Origin: Spartobacteria bacterium
GTDB taxonomy: Bacteria; Verrucomicrobiota; Verrucomicrobiia; Chthoniobacterales; UBA10450
Direction of reading: 5' to 3'
Assembly (NCBI GenBank): GCA_021324035.1
Contig: JAJPJU010000215.1
Span: 1-5,850 of the forward strand
Length of the DNA: 5,850 bases
Part shown: positions 1-4,840 of the stretch, piece after piece
How the letters are laid out: each line of letters begins with the position of its first letter
Numbering within the stretch: the first letter of the stretch is position 1
Translations under genes and position numbers: made by a program
Notes under the pieces: generated by a model
The model's input: the letters and a program-made list of their open reading frames with translations, nothing else
Database searches by the model: none
What the model was told of the DNA's origin: nothing

Positions 1-207
1 ACCGGTGCTTTTTGCCTGTACGTGGAACGAGGCAAAGAACATGGGCCGGTCTTTGACTTTCTTGTGCCGGACATTCAAGACGCCAAGCGGCAACTCGTCG
101 CCGCCGGCTGCACGATAATCGAAGAGAATCCTGCTGTTCCGCGCTGCTACATCAAAGACCCATACGGTTTGGTATTCAATGTCGAGCAATCTTCCGGTGA
201 GAAGTAG
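1..207 (+). CDS. VOC-superfamily (glyoxalase/bleomycin-resistance-like) protein, C-terminal part
   Basis: The frame is open from base 1 to a TAG stop at 205-207, giving the last 68 residues of a protein whose start lies outside the window; the GTG at 22 is not taken as the start because coding similarity continues upstream of it (TGAFCLYV). The segment FLVPDIQDAKRQLVAAGC, followed by a Tyr-Ile-Lys-Asp-Pro-Tyr-Gly-Leu stretch, is typical of the second beta-alpha-beta-beta-beta module of the vicinal oxygen chelate fold (glyoxalase I, fosfomycin and bleomycin resistance proteins, extradiol dioxygenases). In metal-dependent members a Glu usually lies four residues after the Gly of the DPxG turn. 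Here that position is Asn (DPYGLVFNVEQ) with a Glu two residues later, so metal binding and catalysis are uncertain. The substrate cannot be predicted. The gene sits directly before an attC-like site and would usually be transcribed from an integron promoter further upstream. Confidence 0.8.
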   Translation, partial: TGAFCLYVERGKEHGPVFDFLVPDIQDAKRQLVAAGCTIIEENPAVPRCYIKDPYGLVFNVEQSSGEK

Positions 208-305
208 TTTATGGAGTCTAACCAATCGCTGAAGCCAACGACCCCATTGCGAAGCAACTTCAGCGTGTTTGCCACGACACCCTGCCGTGGCTTATCTCTT
301 TCTCG
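1..305 (+). mobile_element. Integron gene cassette, 3' part (VOC gene plus attC)
   Basis: This interval is read as the distal part of an integron gene cassette: the end of one ORF, a short gap of 8 bases, then an attC-like recombination site in the same orientation. Such an arrangement, with one promoterless ORF tightly followed by attC, defines integron cassettes. Cassette ends are set by the crossover between G and TT of the R' box, which here falls between 305 and 306. The 5' boundary, any further cassettes, attI and the integrase would lie left of the window and are not seen. VOC/glyoxalase-fold genes are frequent passengers of environmental cassettes, which fits. No second attC was found to the right, so this is probably the last cassette. 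The call depends entirely on the attC reading. Confidence 0.6.
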
Positions 306-311
306 TTAGGC
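216..311 (+). other. attC-like integron recombination site
   Basis: The 96-bp element starts 8 bases after the VOC stop codon. Outer boxes: R'' GTCTAAC (216-222, matches RYYYAAC) and R' GTTAGGC (305-311, matches GTTRRRY); they pair over 7 bp with one G-T wobble. Inner boxes: AAGCCA (232-237) pairs exactly with TGGCTT (288-293), and CG 239-240 can pair with CG 286-287 if A238 is left bulged, resembling the extrahelical base of attC sites. The spacers between boxes are 9 and 11 bases and largely unpaired, as in classical cassettes such as aadA, whose left end (GTCTAAC, spacer, AAGCCG) is very similar. The inner loop region holds smaller hairpins (TTGC-gaa-GCAA at 247-257; GCCACG 271-276 with CGTGGC 286-291). 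Integron integrase recombines the folded bottom strand, cutting between G305 and T306. The length lies within the known attC range. A simple transcription terminator is the main alternative: a T-rich tract follows the 271-291 hairpin. Confidence 0.7.
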
Positions 312-332
312 GATGTTTAAGCGCGAACGCAT

Positions 333-1640
333 TTAGTCGGTTGCCGGTTCGGGCGCATCCAGATTTGGGCAGGGCAAATGGGCGGCTTTCCAATCCATCG
401 CCATTTGGATCCGGGCCCGGCCGCTTGGATGATCGAAGAAAATGAACTCTTCAAGCGGTGTGGGATCGAGCTTCCGATAAGCGCCGAGTTTCAGTGCGAC
501 CTTGCAAGCACCATCCGGTTCGCGCGACGTGTTGATCCCGAATTGATCAGCTTCGCGCTCAGTTGTGCGAACAATAGAATTCTGAACCGGTGTCGTCAGA
601 AACGTGAACGTGACGAAAATTAGCATCAACAGCGGCAACCCGGCCGGATCGTCGATGCCGCGGACGCGCCATTTCTCGCCCCATCGTCGCACCGCGCGGT
701 CGAATACAAATCTGGCAAATGCGAACCCGAACAACGCAACGACTCCAAGATAAATTGTTAGCTTGCCGCCGTGGTTGAGAACGTAATGGCCCATCTCGTG
801 TGCCATCACCTCGCGAATTTCGGGCAGGGTGCATCTCGTGAGTAAATTGTCGTTGAGCGCGATGCGGGTGGTGCCGAGGATGCCGGCAACGTTCGCGCTC
901 ACCCGCGTGGTTTGGCGCGATGCATCGACTTCGAACACTTGCTTCACGGGAATCTGATTCGCCTGCGCCATGGCCAGGATTGGATCGCGAATTTTTGGAT
1001 CGGTCAGCGGCTTGTAAGTGTTGAAGAGCGGCTCGACGTAAACTGGCGCGATGAAATTGCCCAGAAACGAAAGTACGACGGTAACCAGCGTTCCCCAGAT
1101 CCACCACGTGCGCGGAGCGCGGCGAAATACCGCGTACAAAATCGAGACCGCGACGACGCCGGCGATCAGCCCAACCATGAGACCGGTCAGTTGTTGGGCG
1201 AACCAGGGCGCGAACGTTTGAGTGGCGAATCCGTATTGGTGTTCGCGGATGAAATCCTCATACAGCGTGAGCGGAAAACCCAGGGCCGCGACGATGAGAA
1301 GAAAGCAGACTGTGTAGATTGCGACTTGAAGTGTTTTGAACTTGGTCATGCGTTCGGCGAAATCGCGCAATCGGGCCGATAGTTTGGAGGCGAGCAGAAA
1401 GATCGCGATTACCGCGGCGACCAAAAAATTCCAAAGCAGCAACCAATAACCGCCTTCAAAATAGGCGTTCGATTTCGCCCGCTGATCGGCTGGAACCGTA
1501 TCCAGCCAGGCTTTCGTTGCCTGAACCGGATCGAACCCGGTTGCAGTTTCAGTGGGCGAAGGCGATGGAACCTGTGCGTGTGCGACGCTGGAAAACGCGA
1601 GCCCAACAAGAACAATTGCGAGGATGCAGCGCAAAATCAT
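333..1640 (-). CDS. M48-family (Ste24/CAAX prenyl protease-like) membrane zinc metalloprotease
   Basis: A 435-residue integral membrane endopeptidase of the Ste24 type. The zinc motif HEMGH is at residues 281-285 (preceded by REVMA), with the third ligand probably Glu361 in the EREADQFG motif. His404 in the following HPSGRARI segment matches the conserved C-terminal HPS/R region near the active site. Hydrophobic segments at roughly 66-86, 103-123, 151-172, 180-200, 296-313 and 335-351 match the helices of an M48 N-terminal membrane domain and its catalytic domain. The N-terminus carries an extra signal-like segment (residues 1-22, ending AHA before Gln) and a Pro/Ser/Thr-rich linker. In eukaryotes Ste24 cleaves CAAX proteins; bacterial members are thought to act in membrane-protein quality control, but no substrate is known here. 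The ATG at 1640 starts the hydrophobic segment; no clear ribosome binding site precedes it. It is divergent from the esterase gene and ends 22 bases from the attC-like site. Confidence 0.93.
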   Translation of the reverse strand: MILRCILAIVLVGLAFSSVAHAQVPSPSPTETATGFDPVQATKAWLDTVPADQRAKSNAYFEGGYWLLLWNFLVAAVIAIFLLASKLSARLRDFAERMTKFKTLQVAIYTVCFLLIVAALGFPLTLYEDFIREHQYGFATQTFAPWFAQQLTGLMVGLIAGVVAVSILYAVFRRAPRTWWIWGTLVTVVLSFLGNFIAPVYVEPLFNTYKPLTDPKIRDPILAMAQANQIPVKQVFEVDASRQTTRVSANVAGILGTTRIALNDNLLTRCTLPEIREVMAHEMGHYVLNHGGKLTIYLGVVALFGFAFARFVFDRAVRRWGEKWRVRGIDDPAGLPLLMLIFVTFTFLTTPVQNSIVRTTEREADQFGINTSREPDGACKVALKLGAYRKLDPTPLEEFIFFDHPSGRARIQMAMDWKAAHLPCPNLDAPEPATD

Positions 1641-1717
1641 TCTGCATCGATACAGAATTGCTGGAATAAAGGAAAGCCGGGCGTAACCCGGGTCGGGTTT
1701 GGCCTGTCTATTATGAC
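1641..1717. promoter_or_regulatory. Divergent intergenic region between protease and esterase genes
   Basis: These 77 bases must hold the promoters of both flanking genes, since the genes start at its two ends and point away from each other. Two small overlapping inverted repeats are visible: CCGGG (1677-1681) with CCCGG (1687-1691), and AACCC (1685-1689) with GGGTT (1695-1699). They share bases 1687-1689 and so cannot form together. No convincing pair of -35 and -10 boxes was found on either strand. A TATTAT at 1709-1714 lies too close to the esterase ATG to be a normal -10 box. No Shine-Dalgarno sequence is seen before either start. The regulatory role is inferred from gene layout only. Confidence 0.4.
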
Positions 1718-2500
1718 ATGAGAGCTTTGATTTTAGGTTTCGCAGCGGCGGCTGCCATCGCAGCCAATTCTCTCGCGGCCGAGCCGGCGCTTACGAAATT
1801 CACCGTCGACGGTATTGAACGTGAGGCGTTGATCTTTCTGCCGCCGACAACCAACAAAGCGCCGGTGATATTTGCGTTTCACGGTCACGGTGGAAACATG
1901 CGCTTCGCCGCAGCCGGTATGGCATTTCAGAATTCCTGGCCGGAGGCGATCGTAGTTTATCCGCAGGGATTGCCGACCCCGGGAATTGTCTTGGATCGCG
2001 AAGGCAAGAAACCGGGTTGGCAACGCGAAGCGGGTCAGGAAGGCGACCGCGATTTGAAATTCGTGGACGCGATGCTTAAGACTCTTCGCGAAAAATATTC
2101 GATCGACGAAAATCGCGTTTACGCGACGGGATTTTCCAACGGTGGATTGTTCAGCTACCTGCTGTTGTCCCAGCGCCCCGATGTTTTTGCGGCGTTCGCA
2201 CCGGGTGGCGCGGTTTTGTTGCCACAGGTGTCCCTCACCAAGGCGCGACCGGTTCTTCATTATGGCGGCCGAAGCGATCAACTGGCGAAATTCGACAAAC
2301 AGCAGGCAACGATTGAAAAAATTCGCCAATTCAACGGCTGCGCGGAGCAGGGGGAATCGTGCGGCGCGAACTGCACTCTTTATCCCTCGTCGAAAGCGAC
2401 CCCGGTCGAGACATTTATCCATCCGCTTGGCCATATGTATCCGCCGGCCGTCACGCCGGTAATCGTCAACTTTTTCAAGCAACACCCGCGCACGTCGTGA
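1718..2500 (+). CDS. Secreted PHB-depolymerase/feruloyl-esterase-like alpha/beta hydrolase
   Basis: A 260-residue alpha/beta hydrolase resembling the polyhydroxybutyrate depolymerase/LpqC/feruloyl esterase group (COG3509 type). A signal peptide covers about residues 1-21 (hydrophobic Ala-rich core ending SLAA), so it is probably exported to the periplasm or outside. The HGHGG motif (55-59) follows a beta strand and is the expected oxyanion-hole region. The nucleophile elbow is GFSNGG with Ser140. Asp187 in the segment HYGGRSDQ is the likely acid, and His239 in HPLGHMYP is the likely base, where relatives commonly show GHxWP. Three cysteines at 208, 215 and 219 lie close together between acid and base and may form a disulfide. 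It would hydrolyse esters, possibly plant-wall feruloyl esters or polyester oligomers; the substrate cannot be decided from motifs. The ATG at 1718 is supported by the signal peptide, since an upstream ATG at 1713 meets a stop at once. It may be co-transcribed with the two small genes downstream (49-bp gap). Confidence 0.9.
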   Translation: MRALILGFAAAAAIAANSLAAEPALTKFTVDGIEREALIFLPPTTNKAPVIFAFHGHGGNMRFAAAGMAFQNSWPEAIVVYPQGLPTPGIVLDREGKKPGWQREAGQEGDRDLKFVDAMLKTLREKYSIDENRVYATGFSNGGLFSYLLLSQRPDVFAAFAPGGAVLLPQVSLTKARPVLHYGGRSDQLAKFDKQQATIEKIRQFNGCAEQGESCGANCTLYPSSKATPVETFIHPLGHMYPPAVTPVIVNFFKQHPRTS

Positions 2501-2549
2501 GTTGATTCGGCTGGACTAGCAAATCGGACGGTGGAAAAATCGCACCACG

Positions 2550-2906
2550 ATGAAAGGGCTTGCGTTTTGCGCCGCGATATTGTTTTTCATCGGCGGTCTG
2601 GCCGTCCAGGCCCAGCAAGGTACGCCGGCAGATCCGGCCCTCTACGGGACATATCCGACGAACTACAAAGACATCGTGACGACGTGGCTTAACCAGCAAT
2701 TGGTCGACGCGGCCAGCGCCCGGATCGACTGGCAGGGCGATCCGCAACCGGCCGATCTCGGCAAAAATGGCGAGCATCTCTACGGATATCTGGTTCAATT
2801 TACAGTGAACGCGCGCAATCGATTCGGCACTTACACCGGAAAGCAACAGCATGGCGCGCTGATCAAGAACGGCGAAGTGATTAAAGGTTTAGGATTAGGT
2901 TATTGA
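2550..2906 (+). CDS. Small exported protein of unknown function
   Basis: A 118-residue protein with a clear signal peptide (residues 1-21, Lys near the start, hydrophobic core, AVQA before QQ), giving a mature periplasmic or secreted protein of about 97 residues. The mature part contains TNYKDIVTTWLNQQLVDAAS, a probable amphipathic helix, followed by a strand-rich region with VNARNRFGTYTGK and a C-terminal KNGEVIKGLG. This layout (a helix with the spacing WLnqqLxDaxSA, then a vNAkNxfGxYTG strand pair) resembles small secreted hypothetical proteins and lipoproteins scattered across Gram-negatives. I cannot name a family with certainty, and no catalytic residues stand out. No Cys lies at the cleavage site, so it is not a lipoprotein. 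The ATG at 2550 is fixed by the signal peptide; a GGTGG upstream is too distant to be a good ribosome binding site. The next gene begins 7 bases after the stop, so the two are probably one transcript. Confidence 0.8.
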   Translation: MKGLAFCAAILFFIGGLAVQAQQGTPADPALYGTYPTNYKDIVTTWLNQQLVDAASARIDWQGDPQPADLGKNGEHLYGYLVQFTVNARNRFGTYTGKQQHGALIKNGEVIKGLGLGY

Positions 2907-2913
2907 TAAAATT

Positions 2914-3390
2914 ATGAAACTTAGCTCCCGCTCGAAATATTCCGCGCAAGGTTTGGTTGTCGTCTTTATTCTCGTCGCCATCCTGGTCGGCATTTGGTGG
3001 TATCTTCATTCAACCAAAGCGTCGACCGAACAGGATGCCATTCGTTATGGCCATGACGTTATCGACCGGCTGGTGATGAAACATGATCGTTCGGTTTTAG
3101 ACAACGACCTTGCGCCGCAGGCGAAAATGGAGATGCCTCCGTCCCAACGCGACTTTCTCATTCAACAAATCGCCCAGTTTGGTACGCCCATGGAACCGAT
3201 CAAGATTGAAGACAACGTGTCCTTCGACCAGGTTTTGGGGGGACTTATGGCCACGAATCCGCACGGCATTTTTACCGCGCACTTAAATTATCCGGCGCAG
3301 GCGGTGACGCTGCAGCTTGCCACCTCGCAAGGCGCCACGAAGTGGTTGATTGAAAACATTACTCTGACCAAGGGCAATGTTGGGCAGTAG
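2914..3390 (+). CDS. Single-pass membrane-anchored protein of unknown function
   Basis: A 158-residue protein with a short basic cytoplasmic N-terminus (MKLSSRSKYS), one membrane segment at about residues 12-31 (GLVVVFILVAILVGIWWYL) and a soluble domain of about 125 residues that should face the periplasm. The soluble part starts with a helical stretch (EQDAIRYGHDVIDRLVMKHD) and ends with a strand-rich region (GIFTAHLNYPAQAVTLQLAT, then KWLIENITLTKG). A cone-shaped helix-then-sheet layout of this sort recalls small NTF2-like or DUF4019-like domains, but that is only a shape argument. No catalytic or metal motif is visible. The gene follows the exported small protein by 7 bases with only a weak AGG-containing stretch as ribosome binding site, which suggests translational coupling and a shared envelope role. 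Its TAG stop lies in the loop of a hairpin shared with the converging Nudix gene. Confidence 0.8.
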   Translation: MKLSSRSKYSAQGLVVVFILVAILVGIWWYLHSTKASTEQDAIRYGHDVIDRLVMKHDRSVLDNDLAPQAKMEMPPSQRDFLIQQIAQFGTPMEPIKIEDNVSFDQVLGGLMATNPHGIFTAHLNYPAQAVTLQLATSQGATKWLIENITLTKGNVGQ

Positions 3391-3402
3391 ATCAGCCTAA
3401 CA
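3378..3402 (+). terminator. Hairpin across the convergent gene junction
   Basis: TGTTGGGC (3378-3385) pairs with GCCTAACA (3395-3402) over 8 bp with one G-U wobble at 3382/3398, leaving a 9-base loop. The tail ATTTCTCG is only moderately T-rich. In minus-strand RNA the wobble becomes an A-C mismatch and no T tract follows, so the hairpin should serve the plus-strand genes better than the Nudix gene. Both stop codons (plus TAG 3388-3390, minus TGA 3394-3392) lie inside the loop. Confidence 0.4.
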
Positions 3403-4006
3403 ATTTCTCGATCGCGTCGAGACAAATCTGCGACCACGTCTCAAGTGACTCGCGCCGCCCCAGCAGCTCATTTTTGCCAAGAAACGCGACGTTGGTGATC
3501 ATCGCCTCGCGTTTTTCGACTTTGGGCTCGGCCAGTTTGAAAACATGAACGATACCGAGATGGACCTGTCCGACTTCGGTACTGTCATCGTTTAACAGTG
3601 CGACGATCCGGTCTTCGAATTTGGTATTAATCGAAATCTCCTCGCCAACTTCGCGTTCAACTCCCGCGCGATAGGCGGCTTCGTCGAGCGCAAACAGCGT
3701 TTCGTCAGTTTCGTTCATGTGGCCGCCGATACCGATCGATCCTTTGGAGACCAGACGTTGTTCACCCGCTTTTTTGCCCCGGACATAGTGCAGGACCGTG
3801 TTTCCATGGGCGAGCAGCACGTAAGGAATGATTTGTTTGTGGGTGGGATCGACTTCCGCTTTCGGCCGCGACAGGAAAAAATTCTTTCCGCGCGATAAAA
3901 TTGCCTGAAGATACTTGCCTGGCTCGAAATTCAGCCCCTGAAAACTGCCGAGCTCATCGAACAGCGAACGCTTAATGACGAGAACGTTTTCTTCCGGCGG
4001 ATTCAT
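3392..4006 (-). CDS. Nudix-fold hydrolase (predicted MutT-type phosphoesterase)
   Basis: A 204-residue soluble protein. The strand GSIGIGGHMNE (89-99) and the helix containing REVGEEISI (118-126) form a Nudix box whose core REUxEE is intact (Glu119, Glu122, Glu123 as metal-binding acids). Two features differ from the strict consensus G-x5-E-x7-REUxEE-x-G-U: the first half is stretched by an insertion (DETLFALDE) and the final Gly is Ser125. The N-terminal 55 residues and the segment LLNDDSTEVGQVHLGIVHVF resemble the group annotated as predicted MutT-family phosphoesterases (COG4112 type), for which I know of no firm substrate. Nudix enzymes usually cleave nucleoside diphosphates linked to another moiety. 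No signal peptide, so cytoplasmic. The ATG at 4006 has no visible ribosome binding site, and just upstream lies the heptamer repeat. It shares strand with the barrel gene (66-bp gap), and converges with the plus-strand unknowns at one base distance. Confidence 0.82.
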   Translation of the reverse strand: MNPPEENVLVIKRSLFDELGSFQGLNFEPGKYLQAILSRGKNFFLSRPKAEVDPTHKQIIPYVLLAHGNTVLHYVRGKKAGEQRLVSKGSIGIGGHMNETDETLFALDEAAYRAGVEREVGEEISINTKFEDRIVALLNDDSTEVGQVHLGIVHVFKLAEPKVEKREAMITNVAFLGKNELLGRRESLETWSQICLDAIEKLLG

Positions 4007-4012
4007 TAAGAA

Positions 4013-4040
4013 GTGACCAGTGACGCGCGACCAGTGACCA
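4013..4040. repeat. Four tandem heptamers (GTGACCA type)
   Basis: Four consecutive 7-mers run GTGACCA, GTGACGC, GCGACCA, GTGACCA, with 3 differences in all from the first unit (none, two, one, none). The array sits 7 bases upstream of the Nudix start codon (minus strand) and downstream of the barrel gene. Its perfect 10-base core GACCAGTGAC occurs at 4015-4024 and 4029-4038. Short degenerate heptamer arrays of this kind are known as intergenic repeats in some bacteria, such as the STRR repeats of cyanobacteria; the function is unknown. Confidence 0.7.
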
Positions 4041-4044
4041 GCAG

Positions 4045-4066
4045 TTTCGCTTCGCTCAACATGACA
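4045..4066 (-). repeat. Dispersed-type intergenic repeat (TGAGCGAAGCGAA motif)
   Basis: Read on the minus strand this stretch gives GTCATGTTGAGCGAAGC followed by GAAA. From memory, closely related strings (GTCATTCTGAGCGAAGCGAA and variants) recur in intergenic DNA of many unrelated genomes. It directly adjoins the heptamer array and lies wholly between genes, which fits a small repeat unit rather than coding DNA. Only one copy is present in this window, so the repeat status rests on recollection. Confidence 0.45.
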
Positions 4067-4072
4067 GAAATA

Positions 4073-4675
4073 TCAAAAAGAATACGAAACTCCGATCTGG
4101 GGCCCGATCAGATTCAAGCTTGGATTCGGATCGGTTTGTCCGCCATTGGACAAATGTTGGTACTGCACGCCCGCGTCCACTTTCCAGTGATCGTTAATCG
4201 GATAAGCAAATCCAATCCCAGTCAGAATGTTAAAAGTGAAGTCCTGTCCCTGCGATCCGCGGAAATCGGGATTGCTGTCGATCCAGCCGAGGCCAAGACC
4301 GCCGGAAAAGTAGGGGATAACGCGCCAGTTTCGTTGCACAAAATTGTAACGGCCGCCGAAATTGATCCCGAAATAATGATTTTCAATACCGCGAACGATT
4401 GGTTCCGCCATCAGGGTGAAGCAAAACTGATTGTAGCCCCGGGTCCAATTATCGGAATCGTTTACGCCCCAACGCACGCGGCCAGCCAACCATTGTGGCG
4501 CGATCTCGTAATTGTCGGGATTTCCGAAAACGCCAAGCAGGTAGGCGGATTGAAAGGCGACTTCGAACCGCGGGGGATCCAAAACTTCGCCTGGCGCGGC
4601 TTGAACTCCACTGGCCAGCAATCGGCCGCCGCTCAACAGCGCCAACCCTAAGATTCCCGCGCTCAACAATTTCAT
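4073..4675 (-). CDS. PagL-like lipid A 3-O-deacylase family outer-membrane barrel
   Basis: A 200-residue protein with a signal peptide (about 1-26, ending GVQA before Ala-Pro) and alternating beta-strand segments through to a C-terminal YSF, the usual outer-membrane barrel end. The motif QHLSNGG (173-179), followed by PNPSLNLIGPQIG, matches the signature of PagL/acyloxyacyl hydrolases, which remove the 3-linked acyl chain from lipid A. In Pseudomonas PagL the catalytic residues are His126, Ser128 and Glu140. Here His174 and Ser176 align, but the position 14 residues after His is Asn188 instead of Glu. The family assignment is good; the activity is less certain. Length is slightly above the classical PagL (about 170 residues). 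The ATG at 4675 is fixed by the signal peptide; upstream there is no strong ribosome binding site. It follows the oxidoreductase gene by 165 bases on the same strand and precedes the Nudix gene. Confidence 0.85.
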   Translation of the reverse strand: MKLLSAGILGLALLSGGRLLASGVQAAPGEVLDPPRFEVAFQSAYLLGVFGNPDNYEIAPQWLAGRVRWGVNDSDNWTRGYNQFCFTLMAEPIVRGIENHYFGINFGGRYNFVQRNWRVIPYFSGGLGLGWIDSNPDFRGSQGQDFTFNILTGIGFAYPINDHWKVDAGVQYQHLSNGGQTDPNPSLNLIGPQIGVSYSF

Positions 4676-4708
4676 TCCGCGCGCAAGATAGAAGCGGGCC
4701 GATAATTT

Positions 4709-4792
4709 TCAATCGCGCTTGCCGACCGCGAAATGGGCAATCGCGGCACCGGCGAGAACAAGCGCGGCCGCAAAAGCCACGCATTCCGACAA
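4709..4792 (-). CDS. Doubtful 27-residue hydrophobic micro-ORF
   Basis: In the gap between the oxidoreductase and barrel genes, the same reading frame as the oxidoreductase stays open after its TAG stop (4843-4841) for 43 codons to a TGA at 4711-4709. The second part reads VAFAAALVLAGAAIAHF followed by VGKRD, a convincing single membrane helix with a basic end. There is no ATG; a TTG at 4792 (27 residues) or a GTG at 4780 are the only reasonable starts, and no strong ribosome binding site precedes them. It could be a tiny membrane protein, the remnant of a longer gene, or chance in Ala-rich GC-rich DNA. Confidence 0.2.
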   Translation of the reverse strand: MSECVAFAAALVLAGAAIAHFAVGKRD

Positions 4793-4840
4793 AAATCTCG
4801 CGCCGCGCGTGATGGGATGCGTAGACGATCGCTTCTGCCG

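Noticed and set aside
22..24. GTG as the start of the VOC gene
   Set aside because: The frame is open to base 1 and the protein would lack the first half of the VOC fold, so the gene is cut by the window edge.
271..304. Stand-alone rho-independent terminator (GCCACG/CGTGGC followed by a T/C-rich tract)
   Set aside because: The hairpin lies entirely within the attC-like element and shares bases with its L box. The tail is interrupted by C residues, so it was not listed separately, although it may still slow transcription.
559..1382. Alternative frames on both strands inside the protease gene (559-1107 minus, 912-1382 plus)
   Set aside because: They are Arg-rich shadows overlapping a gene with an intact HEMGH and EREAD zinc site.
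1709..1714. TATTAT as a -10 promoter box for the esterase
   Set aside because: It is only 3 bases from the ATG, leaving no room for a normal transcription start, and no -35 box is placed suitably.
1733..2485. A 250-codon open frame on the minus strand lying opposite nearly the whole esterase gene
   Set aside because: The plus-strand frame has a signal peptide and a full catalytic triad layout. The antisense product is Arg/His-rich without recognisable domains, as expected from the complement of GC-rich coding DNA.
3379..3401. GTTGGGC and GCCTAAC resemble attC outer boxes
   Set aside because: They are in the wrong order for one attC site, only 9 bases apart, and both lie in coding ends. No partner box was found within the expected distance, so a simple hairpin explains them.
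4013..4651. A 212-codon plus-strand frame opposite the barrel gene
   Set aside because: It begins inside the heptamer repeat and its length is explained by the codon bias of the barrel gene, which has a signal peptide, the HLSNGG motif and a C-terminal Phe.
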